Positions 8,591 to 20,844 of a stretch of DNA of 42,438 nucleotides are shown in pieces. Position numbers and translations under genes: made by a program. Source of the stretch: Chara braunii (Eukaryota > Streptophyta > Charophyceae > Charales > Characeae); the NCBI GenBank assembly GCA_003427395.1, contig BFEA01000447.1, forward strand, positions 1,028,022-1,070,459, read 5' to 3'. The notes under the pieces are model-generated. The model worked only from the letters and a program-made list of their open reading frames with translations. It searched no databases and was not told the origin of the DNA. The first letter of the stretch is position 1. Every line of letters starts with the position of its first letter.

Positions 8591-11500
8591 ACTACCAAAT
8601 AATGAAAAAGAGGTATTTCCTATAGAGGAGGTTCGAATTTCCCCCCTTCTCTCTATCTTTCTCACACACTGGTTTGTCTGGTTATTGGCAGGAGCGGTTA
8701 ACAGTAGTGCCATCTCTGCTCGATGGGCTTTCTGGCAGGCCAGGTCAGCATCAGGATATGCTTCTTCTCATGGCGATTGAGGTAGGTTTCTTATTGCGTT
8801 AATCCCTCCTGACTGAAATTGACTTTGCGTTTTTGCCCTGCTGACAGTGTTTTAGTTCTTCAGGACTCTCTTGTTGCTCGATTGGTCTGTAATTGTCTGC
8901 TAGACGTAGTTGGCCATGTTTGGAGGGCATCTCTTTATCCCTCCTCCTCTGCTGTATAAGGAACTAAAAATTTGGAGATGCAAGCGCCCACAGAACACCG
9001 ATCATGACTGAGTGGAGTTGAAACCAGAGTGGCAAAGTCAAGATCACACCAAATCAAGAACACTGACATCTCCTGACAATGAAAGCCCTCTTCGCACCAC
9101 CAAACTATCAATAGAACATCAATGTAGCAGCCGGACTATGGTATGTCCACCTAAACTATTCTCCCACTCAACCTACGGAAGCTAGCCAACCACCTGTCGC
9201 ACTCTCTCCACTCTACTCCGCCAGATGTTGCTCAAGAGTCTGATCATAGGAGGCGCCCCGGCAGCAAAACCAGGTAAGTATCCACCAGTCCCACTGTGCT
9301 CGTTCTTCCCTGATCTCCTCGTGCACACGTCACTCTCTTCCAGCTCTGCCCTGCCCTAGCTATGGAAGCCACAGACGGGCAGCCACAGACGGGGAGCCAC
9401 CAGTTTACAGCCTTCCTCATGGGTGCTACCTTGCTGTATGTCGTAGTACAGTGCTGCAGAACACTCCTATTGCCCAGATGTGTCTTCTGCCCAGCCTCTC
9501 CTCCTTTTGTTCGGTCTTCAGGCTGGGGTCTTGTTCCTTCAGTAGGCAGTCCCTACTGGTCTCGTTCCCAGCCAGTGTAAGTACCAAGGCCGGTATCCCT
9601 ACTGGGCCTACCGGGTAGTTATCTGGGCTGGGCTCCAACGAGAGCTGCCTTTCTTGCCCAGGTGCGACCCTCACTTAGACCCTGTCAACTTCTCACCGGC
9701 GGCTTCTTTTGAGGGCCGCGGAGGCCTGTAACCTCGCATTTCCAGTCCCTCAGGTTCAGGAGTCCTCTTATGGTTTCCACTGAGGACCCTTATGCTTTCC
9801 ACTGAGATCCTCTCAAACTGCAGAACCACTTGGGGCACACACTCGATCAATTATTCTCTTGTAAACCACGTGTGTTCACTTGGATGCAGATGGTATCTGA
9901 ACGCTACTCGATGCTCTATTTGAGGTTTTGGTGGTCTCCCAGTGGCTTTGGCTCTCCCGGTGACTTTGGCACAGGCAACAGCCTGTGTTCCAAAATTTGG
10001 GCAATGCCGTCATTGGAGGCAGCATGGAAAGCTGAGCTGAGAGACTGAGAAGGAAACTGATTGCTTTTAGAAAAAGGGAAGAGTTTGGATGCGTGGAAAG
10101 CTGGGTAAGCGCGGAGATGAGGAGGGGCATCAATCACATAGGATGGACCGTAAGAGGATTATCTACTACGATATCTAGGACAGTCGATGGTCCGTTGTAC
10201 TGAGGCGTTAATTTCCGTGATATGTTCCCTTCTGGTGTGGACTCAGATGACTTGAGGGGTGCCAAATCGCCCACCTGGAAAGCAGGCATCTGTCTATGTT
10301 GATGTTCTGACTGTACCATAAGTTGATTCATAACCCTTTTGACATTTCTGGAGCTTGTCTAATGTTTACTGCTATATCTTATTTTTTTCTTCTATGTACT
10401 CTTTATAAAGACTAACCTGGGTCCCGCGTGACGCTCCCACTGAGACCTGACCGCTCTGTGTTGGGACTGGGTCCCGCGTGACGCTCCCACTGAGACCTGA
10501 CCGCTCTGTGTTGGGAAAAGGACAGGGACGAGGGGCGGACCNNNNNNNNNNNNNNNNNNNNNNNNNNNNNNNNNNNNNNNNNNNNNNNNNNNNNNNNNNN
10601 NNNNNNNNNNNNNNNNNNNNNNNNNNNNNNNNNNNNNNNNNNNNNNNNNNNNNNNNNNNNNNNNNNNNNNNNNNNNNNNNNNNNNNNNNNNNNNNNNNNN
10701 NNNNNNNNNNNNNNNNNNNNNNNNNNNNNNNNNNNNNNNNNNNNNNNNNNNNNNNNNNNNNNNNNNNNNNNNNNNNNNNNNNNNNNNNNNNNNNNNNNNN
10801 NNNNNNNNNNNNNNNNNNNNNNNNNNNNNNNNNNNNNNNNNNNNNNNNNNNTGGGGAGGGTGTGGTATAGACCATTCGCACACAGTGCAAGAGCTCAAAT
10901 CAGCCAACGGTGCTTTTGTTTCTTTTGTTGTTTCGGCTGCATGGAATTCGGAGCGCCGGCCATAGCCGGGACCTGCGCTGTACTCTGCCAGCACGAAGGG
11001 GCTGACAGAGGTCTGGGTTATCGAGGTCTGCTGGAGGCGAGAGAGATTGGTGCCCTGCTGGACCCTCCTCCGGAGTGGGGTTCCAGGGTGTTGGTGCTGC
11101 AGCCATAGCTGCAGCTTTCTTCCTCAGAGGTCATCTTCTCAGGGTTTGGTGGCGCTGCTGCAGACTTCCACCCGGGAAGTCTTTCGACTGTTCGTCATCA
11201 TCAGATACTGTGGCGCTGGTCTTCTTCTTCATCCTCTGAGTGGCGCTTGGCATCAGAGACCTGTTTCAGGGTGGCGCTTCCCTCAGGAGGCTGTATCTGG
11301 GTGGCGCTTGATGCTTCAGGGACTCAGGGGGTGTTACGGGTGCTAATCAGGGTTGGGGAGTGAAGTGCTGCTCATTTCTGAGCAGCGCACTGTAGTACTG
11401 AAGTTATCCTGACAATTCGAGACTCTGAGTTTAATAAACAGTGTGTAACTCGGTTTGGACTATCATCGTTTCATTGTTTCCTGGATGTGATCTGCTCGGC

Positions 11501-14500
11501 TTTTCTTTATGACTGGTTGTGAGGATTGAATGGAGTGAATTGCACTTTCAGTGTACCCTGTCATATCGCATGGTCAAGCCTTCCGCTGTGTTATCTCTCC
11601 CTGTGCGGTGTGATACTCCTATCCACTCCCCTTCCTTCTGTGTATGTATGGGCATACCTGGAAGTCTCTGTGAGTGAGTGTTGGTCATCAGAAAACAAAC
11701 AGCCATGGCAATATACATTGTCATATTGTTTGTCTTTTGTGCATGTGGGTGGAGAGTAGTGCAGCGAGGCCCGTAGTTTCACTCCGTCTGTTCACGTCGG
11801 ACTTCCACTCGATTCATTACGGCGAATGTGCAAAACGAGACCGGATCCTCCGCCAGAACATTGAAAGAATACGAAAGATGCACCACCATATTTTTCGTCG
11901 TTTACGCATGTGGAGAGTAGTCTAGTGAGCGGACTGAATCCTCTGCTAAAACATGGAAGATACACCACCATATTTTTTGTCGTTCTCCGTTTGTGCATGT
12001 GGAGAGTAGTGAACGACGCCCATGATCCTCTTGTGTCCCTTCACCGCCATATTTTTTGTTGTTCTTCATTTGTGCATCTGGAGAGTAGTGGAGCGACACC
12101 CATGGTCCTCTTGCGTCCCTGCAGACTGAAACCTCTGCTAGAAGATTGAGAGATACACCGCTATATTTCTTGTCGTTTGTCCATGTGGGCAGTAGTGGAG
12201 TGAGGGCCACTTTCCAAACTTCGAATCCATATGTAATCAGATGAGGAAAGGGCCCTCAAGATTCTTTTTTGTTTTTTGCAGTTTTCCAACTCTCAAGGTT
12301 CTTTTATGTTTCTGTAAGGACCTGCCAAAACATGGACTGAGAACAGCTGATTTCTGAGTTTTGCTGCTGGAATGAATGCCTTGCTGGAGGGTCCCGCTTT
12401 CTGCTCAGTTTTCGAAGTCTGTGTGTGCGACGTGCGTGCTTGCTGGTCTGCGTGCCTGTCTGAGTGCTTGTCGGCATGAGTGTGTGTGTGACCCGCTGGG
12501 CACTTGTTCGTTTGGGATGCCGCAGGGCCAGTACTTACCTGTGGCCGTGACTTTGAGGGTTGCAGTGGGGAAAACACTCAAGTGGCGGGAGTAGGCCTGC
12601 GACACTTAGAGCAGCGGGAAAAACACTCACAAGTAGTAGGTAGGCCGAGTAGCGGTAGATGTGTCGGGGACTGGAGGCTGAGCAGAAGAAGACAAAAGTT
12701 GGCATTTTTAGAGGCCCAGTATTTGTAGGTTAGGTCTAGGCGGGTGCCAGTCCAAGTAGTCTGAGTCTAGGGCCTGTGCGGACGATATCAGAGCCTGCAA
12801 TGATGTTTCCCTCCGAAAGGGAGGAGGTATCGGTTGCTTGGAGACTGCGCGGCCTGGAAGTCATCATCCAAAGAGGTGGCTGCCTCGCGATATCTCCAGG
12901 AAGAGCCAGGAGCTTCCTCGTTCGCTACGTGCAAGTTTGGGTCACACGATCCTGGAGTGCGTGGTTGGAGCAGTGCTGCTGGGGAAAGAGCACCCAGCTC
13001 TCCACCTTGGCTATGGTGGAGGACCTCAGGTAGGAAGAGGAGGAAGAAGGGCACTAGGAGAGGCGAGCGCCAGGGGTACTTACCTGGCTATGGTGGATGC
13101 CATCTTCATCACCTTGGTGGGCGCTGCATCTGGAAGGCCCTGTTGGGGGTAGAGCTGTATTAAGGAGCTTACAGGCAGAGTCAGGCATGGCGGTCTGAGT
13201 GGAAGTGGCCATAGCTGCTTTGCATTGTCTTTTGCATGTCAAGGCAAGGCCCTCAGTAGTCCGCCATAGCCTTGGCCTAAGTGAAGTGGGAGGAGAAGGA
13301 CGACCCTGGCTATGGTGGACCTCAGGTTCATTGATTCTGGTTCTGCCAGTCATCATTATTATTTTGTTTGGATAAGAGAAGAGGAGAAAAGGAGGAGCAC
13401 TTTGGTTGGAGGGAAGAGGAGGGAATTATCATTGGTCTTTTGCTGGTGTTCATCTTCTTCTTCTTCTTCTTTCTTTCTTCTTCTTCTTCTTCTTTACCTC
13501 TGTCTGCTCTCAAGTTCATTCATTTCTTTTTGCAATTGGCCGGGATCGTAACATTTCTTTTTCCATGGCCGTTTGCACCGCCAACTCGCGTAGCATTGCG
13601 CGCTTACACCAAATTGTACCGGCAGACGGGCATAGTGCCATCCCATCCACCTATTGTGACCCTTCCCTCCATCGTGCCACCTCGCCTGCTTTGTATCGTC
13701 CCCTTTCCCTCGAGTCCCCCTATCAACGGTGGATGATCGTGCGATTCAATCCCGTGGGTTTCACAGCTTTTTTTTTTTTTTTAAACCACCAGTACATTCC
13801 CCTGGCAATGTGTTCCGCCCCCCCCTCCCCCATATCCACCCACCCACCTCCCCTTCTCCCCCATGTAATTCAGAATGGTTTTATTCTGGTCATCTGATTG
13901 TATCTGGGTTCGAGTTTGGTTTTGTATTTCAACGGTTCGTGGGTGTACTAACTGAGCTAGGCCCGTTGGTATTTCCTGCTACAGGATCCTGAAACTTATT
14001 ACATGATTGCAGAACTTTATAGGCAAGCTGCCTCCAGCCCGAAATCGATGCGGATATCCTAACATAAGTGCACTGATTCTGCTTCTGCCTGCTTGTCGAG
14101 TCGTGTGGTTCCTTTGGTTTCTCTTCTCGGAGTGGTAGAGGCAGATGGATGCTAAGCAGGTGTTTGTGTCTCTGTCCCTCGGTGTTCTTGTGTGACTGCC
14201 TGGATATACTCTCTTGATTGGTGGATCAGGGCCTGCAGCAGTATGGGTCTGAAAGAGGGGTTATGGAGCAGGGCTTCGCAGAGAGGTTTGGCTTTATGAG
14301 AAAACCTGCTGACAGAGACATCTTTCTAGGGTTTTGTCGGCAGTTCGTTATTTACCAACCAGCACCGGTCTCAGCTGAAGGGTAAGTTCTTTTCTTTTTT
14401 TCATGTTTTTCTTGGGTCAGTTTCTTGATTCGTGCATCTCATCCTTGGGCACATCATGCTAATCTTCTCTGAATTGTTGCAATTTGACAGTTTCCTCAAG

Positions 14501-15375
14501 GGTAAGTTTCTGCCCTTTTTAACAAATTACAAGCATGACCCTAGGGAAGCTTTTCAAGTTGCCCGTTTGTGAATGTACCTGTATGCTGCGACTGAATACC
14601 AGTCATGGACCTGGACTTTCATGACGGCAGTAGTGTGTATCAATATGCTTGCATGACACGATCATTTCTAATGTTGAATTTTCTGGTTAAGTATTTTGCA
14701 CCTGTTTCCCCGGATGTGTTGCGTGTTGAATGGCTATGTTCAGTTCCCTCCTCGCTTTTATCAATGTCAATGCATTTTCGCCTTTTTTTTCTGCGTCCTT
14801 GTATTCCGCGACTTTCTCCATTTGCCTGTTTTTCTGTTTCTTTGAATCTATTCAATGTCTTTCTTATGCAAGGAATCCACTCTTTAGAAAACTCACGTCA
14901 CAAGCGCCATGAACTCTTGCCTGCCCAACTTTCACGCAGCCACAACAAGGCGATTAGCACTATTGACAAAGCAATGATCACATGAGCACGCAAGCTTACA
15001 TTCACCCACATGGCCTGGACGGATTCACATTATTGGTATGTCATGGCAGCCACTGATTGCTGTGTAAACAGAGGAAGTCCTTAGGTAGTGCTCTTTCTCT
15101 TATTTATGTATTTTCAAATCTATTTTCTTACTCAATTCATTTGTTTATTTATTGTTGGCTGTCAGTTTGAAAGGTAGGTAGTGCCTGTTATTATGGAATG
15201 AATTGGGATGTGTACCTGTGTGATTGCAAAGTGAGGTGTGTACCTGTGTAGCACGGCCTCCTCTTTTGCCCAGTGAATGCGAACGTGAACATGTTTTCTA
15301 TTTTATTTTATTATTTTTATCTTATATTTTAGACTTGTTTAGTTAAGATTCTGATGAATCTAAAGACTTTCTTCC

Positions 15376-15466
<91 letters not shown>

Positions 15467-18400
15467 NGTGCAAAACGAGAATGATTCTTCCCGCGTGTGA
15501 CAGAGAGAGAGAGGTGCGCTGCCCGCTACTCCACAAATGTGCAAAACAAGAAGGTGTGCGCCCCACTACTCTCCAAACGTGCAAAACGAGAATGATTCTT
15601 CCCGCGTGTGACAGAGAGAGAGAGAGGCGCGCTGCCCGCTACTCTACAAATGTGCAAAACAAGAATGGTCTTCCCGCGTTCTCGTGGGAAGATTCTTTCT
15701 CGTTTTGCACACTTGGAGAGTAGAGGGCCGCGCGCCCTCTCTCTCTCTCTGCCTCTCGCAATGCTTGCCCCGCCCTGCCCGCCACCCTGCTGGCTTCCCA
15801 GCCCCCTGCCAACACCCTCCCCCCCAAACACACACACACACAAAAATAAAAAAATAAAAAAATAAATAAATAAATGTTTGCGGGCCACTTTTTCGCATTT
15901 GCGCGAACATGTTTGTGCGATGTCCGCGCGAACACATGAACGTGTTCGCATGTTCAGAAAGCTGGCGAACATGTTCACTGTGCCACACAGGTGTGTACTA
16001 CTGATATGTTTATTTATTTTGTAGCGATGCTGCTTGTATTTGTTAAGCACTTGAAGTTACCGTGTATAGTTGTTAATAACCGATATTGGTGAATCTTGTT
16101 AAGTCAGATTCTGCTTTGATTTGGTAAGCTATGTGCACCTACCATCTAGTTTACGAGGCCTGCCTGGTGAGGCTGCCCGTCCAGGGTTGGGGGGGGCCCA
16201 CCCGACCAATCCATGCAGGCCAGAAAGTGCCCAATAATTTTGTTTATCTTTTTCCTGATTGCAATGTGTGAATTCACTTGCCAAGAATATGGTGAATACG
16301 CCTTTTTCACAAAAATGTTGAAGTTGAGTTGGTGGGGTGGGGGTGGGGTGGGTTACGGGGTGAGGACAGGGATCCAAAGGGGTTTAGAGGGGAGTAGAGG
16401 CATTTGGAGACGACCCCCAGCCAAAAGTTGTTCGTACTATCATTTTACAGAAGTTTTTTTTTCTCTGGATTGTTTTGAATTTTTATCTCCCATCTCTTTG
16501 CTCAATTTTGTGCTGGCACTGCCTGGCACCTTGCCAAGACCTTGTCCGAATGGTTTTCATTTCAAGAGGGCCCGCCCCGGTTGGAACAGGGCGGATTCCT
16601 GGGGTCCCGCTCCGCTTGAATTGTAACATAGTCTGCCATTGATTGAAAACCTGGTTAAGTTGGGTTTGGGCCACAGGTGTAAGCTCACAATTGGCCTAGT
16701 GGATGACCACTGTCATTGGTTTAGCACCAGCTATTGCTTCAGTATTATAGTGTTCCGCGAACATAATTGCACTCCAATGGTGAATCTGATGCTGTCACGA
16801 TGATGGTGCGCTGTGTGCTGGGGAACATAGTCTTTGTTTTTCTTTTTCTGTTGCAGTGGGGCTATTCTGTAAGGTGAAACATTGATTGGGCTGATTGCTC
16901 CTGGGATTGTCCAAGTGTCAGTTAAGTCAGTGACTGTGAGTGTTGGGTAAACTTCATGGGAAGTTCATGGGTTCATGGAAACTTCATCACTGCTGATGTA
17001 ACAAACCAATTGCTTGCCTGCTGCTTCTTTGCTTCTTCTTCTTCTACTTCTTTTTTAAATAACCAAAACAGGGCCTTGTGGTACTGCTTCTTTGCCTCTT
17101 CCTTTTTTTTATTTTCATTTTTTTTATTCTTTGCTTCTTCCTTTCCCTCCCTTTTTTTTTTTTGGTGCAGTTTGGCCATCCAAAGAATGTGCCGTACACG
17201 TTCTCTGGCAAAACCTGTCAATCTTTAACAAAGTTCAGTTCTTTAAGAAAGAAAAGAGAACTTGAGCACAACGCTGTGACAGAACTGCTTGCCGTGACGT
17301 CACCGCGACTATTGATGTGACAAGACTTTGGTGAAAGCCCAGCAAAGTAGTCTGTCAGACTCTGTCTATACCGGGCCCCCACATCTTCAGGTTATTTGCT
17401 GACTTAGGGATGGCATTTGTTGAAGGCTGACAAGAGGTGGTTGGCAATATTGGCATCAGCAACACTTTTTTTTTTAATTTCTTATTTTATTTTTGTTCTT
17501 TCTTATTCTATTTTTATTTTATTTTTATTATTATTATTATTATTATTTTTTAAAGCAGGCTGTCTTCTCCTGATGTGGGGGGACCGCTTCATTACTAATG
17601 CTATTTTCTTCTCTCTCAATATTTTCCATCTCACACTACCTACCTCGGACTGTGTACTCGAACTGGTCTTCCCCACTTTCTGGACCTGCAAGGGGCACGG
17701 CAACCCAACCAACAAGGCACCCAGCTTTGTTTTTATTTTCTTTGATATCTCAATATAAAATTGTATTGTCCTGTGTTGCAGTGCCTCTATAACACCCCGA
17801 GGGTTGTCCTTAGCGCAGTTGAAAAGGGTCGCTGGGAAGCGGGCACTGAATGCTGAGGAGCTTGGGAAGCGAAAGGTGGGCCATTTATTTCTACACATAA
17901 TGTTCTGTGCAGGCCTGTCAGATTGCAGAATGTCTCTCTTCTTTTTAATTTGAATTTGGGCCATACATGCGGCGCATCACGTGCACGCTTGTTGTGCACG
18001 TGCGGCGCATAGCGCATGCGCATGTGATGCAAAGCAAGTACGGAAAATAGGGTCGATTAAGCAATTCAAAAAGGGCAGGCTGTGGTAGCCAAATGTTCCC
18101 CTCCCTTCTGAAAATTGCAAGTGCACAGAAAAAATAAATTTGGGGCCACATTGGATCCAGTCTCTTTTCCAAAGGGCCCCCAGCAGAGAATTAGCATCGG
18201 GCCCATTTCTTTGCTCACAAAATTTGCATCGTGCAGCCCCTTCAGATCATTAATCTGTTCAGGCCGTTAGATCACAGGTCCAATGTGCTCATTTTGAAAG
18301 TAGAACCATGGAGCCTTTCTTGTACGCTATGCTGTCACCTTGTGGCAGGGGTTGTTTCCAATGGTTACTTCCAGGAGTGGAGTCACAATGCATATGCATC

Positions 18401-19261
18401 GGTAAGGGAGGCCCACAGGACTTGAACCTAGCACCTCCTCAATGCTCACTTACTGAGACGCTGGACCCGGTTTCCAGCAGGTGAAGCTCCCCACCAATGG
18501 ATGGAGCCTCCACAACAGGGAACTGCTTAAGGGGGGTGCTCTATCACCTCCTGAAGTGTTTTCCTGTATGGAGTTTTCAAAAAAAGAAAAAAGTCAATAG
18601 TAGGCCCATTTGCGAGGCAGATGCTCAATGTGAGGGAGTGCGCCGCTCTAGAGCTCTCCTATTGTTATTAAGATGGGACAATTAAAGTATGATAGTGTTC
18701 GCTGCCACCCTCTGTCGGCCAAGACCATCACCACAGACGACAACGAGTGAAGGACCTGCATTTTTGAAATTGCTGTTGCCTTTCCAGCTGTATCCCTAAC
18801 ATTGAAAGGGTTCATGAATCTCAGCACCTCTGATTCAGTCCTGAGTCCCAGGTCTCAGGTTCCAGTCCCAAGTCCAGGTCCGTCCCATCCCAGGTCCTAG
18901 TACCAGGTTCCATTTTGTGTTCCACTAGCGGTTCCAAGCCAGTTTTTTTTTGTACCATGATTGCAGAGGCCTAGGTGGGGTTTTTTAAGTAGATCGTGGT
19001 AGGAAGTCCCTGTTAGATAACAGTTATGGGTATAACAGTTATGGGTTGAAGAGTCTATCTTTCGAAGGCTCCGGAAACTTCAGCTAAGATCACAAGAGTC
19101 GTTCGGCCAGGTATCAGTCGATCCACCCAAGCAGCCAGATCCAAGGAGAGTCCGTAAGCTTGTACCATATGATTCACACTCAATTTGGGGGAGGGGGGGG
19201 AGGGGGAAAGAGAGAGAGAGAGAGAGCACGCGCGCGCGCGCGCGCGCGCGCGCGCGCGCGN

Positions 19262-19324
<63 letters not shown>

Positions 19325-20791
19325 ACCTGGATGCTGAGTTGAGAGGCCATAGCCGCTGGCGGCGGAGAAGACGGCCAAGTTTGTGTTGACAGGTGAGACT
19401 CTTTTGTACTTCGTGTGACATCTGTGAGTGCGGTGTGATGTGGGATTTGTATCCGAGTGTTTCATGCATGGTGGTCTTATTGCTACATTCATCTTTTTGT
19501 CATTGTCTGTCATGTGGCTCTGCAGTTCGCGATCATTAACGTTCTGAATGCTTTGGATCTGAGCATAGAGTTGCTGTATCCAACTCTTCTTATTGCATCT
19601 GCTGACAGGTAAACTGATTGTTGATCCGGAGTTTTAACCCAGAATCAAAATCTTGAAGCTACATCCTGTGCCTGAACCCAGAACCTTAGACCGTCGCCTG
19701 AACGCTTACACCATTTGTGACCCTAACCCTGACACGAATTGAAACCCTAGACCCTTTCCCGAATCGCCACCCTAATGGCCTTCCTTAAACCACCAGTAGA
19801 TCCCGCCGCTTTCTTCCACTGTGCAGTTTTGCCCACCCCTCACATTCTGAACGTTCATGGTCCGGTAGCGAGCCATTCCGGTCTGGTAGGCTGAGCCTTT
19901 CTGCAGCCTAGTGTTAACGGGCAGTGTTCGCACAGTCGCTGGGATGGGCACTTGTGGTCGAACCCTATTGCTGAGATGGGTACAGCTGGTCCTACCCTCA
20001 CCCTAATGGTAGCTCTAAACCTTACTTGCGGCGCATCCCGTGCGCGGGGTCGTGGCACATGTGGCGCAGAGCGCACGTGATGCGGCTCATCACAAAAAAA
20101 TAAAAAAAATAAAAATCGAAAGGACAGGGTGGGGTGGCCAAACATGCCCCTCGCTTCTAAAAATCAGAAAGGAGAGGGCCACGCCATACCCCAAAACTGT
20201 GGGCACATGTCTGTGTGTGTGCGTGCATGTCCTAATTGTGCCCAGTCTCTTTTGCGAAGGGCGCCTACAGCGGATTAGCAAGGGCCCCTAATGGAGCAGA
20301 GATTGACTTTAGACTTCCAGTTTGTATGTGTGGGCCGATAATATATAGTCTGGATTCAAATTCAGGTCTGTGCATCACGGTTATGGGTCACTAATTCTTT
20401 TTTTTCTCGTTTTTCTTTTCTTAGGAATACGTGCAGTGGCCCGGAGGGCCTCTACTCGCCACATGCACAAAAGACAAAACATATGGCGGCGTATTATTCC
20501 ACGTTCTAGCAGAGGATTCATTCTAATTTTGCGCATTTGGTGAGTAGTGCAGCCATACCCTGAGAATCACGTGCAGAGACCAACAGGGCCTAGCTAAGTG
20601 AGCAACCCATAACTGCTGAAACACAGACATGAATTCGAATCCTGAGTATATATCCGGCCAGCTTGTGTTTCACTTCATATTCACTGCCCGCCTCGATTTT
20701 GGTTGAGGGTCTGCGCTATATTGCTGCGAGGACCCTTCAGATTACCTGCGTCGGCCCTCCAATATGTCTGAACTGCTGAAGGGGATCCGCT

Positions 20792-20844
<53 letters not shown>

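Noticed and set aside
13895-13965. A-box-like CTAGCTCAGTTAGTAC (minus) near a GGGTTCGAGTTTGG B-box-like phrase (plus)
   Set aside because: The two boxes are on opposite strands, so they cannot form one tRNA promoter.
14605-14985. 126-codon plus-strand open frame
   Set aside because: No recognisable family, lies within an ECM29 intron, AT-rich with ordinary intronic composition, and has no splice or promoter support.
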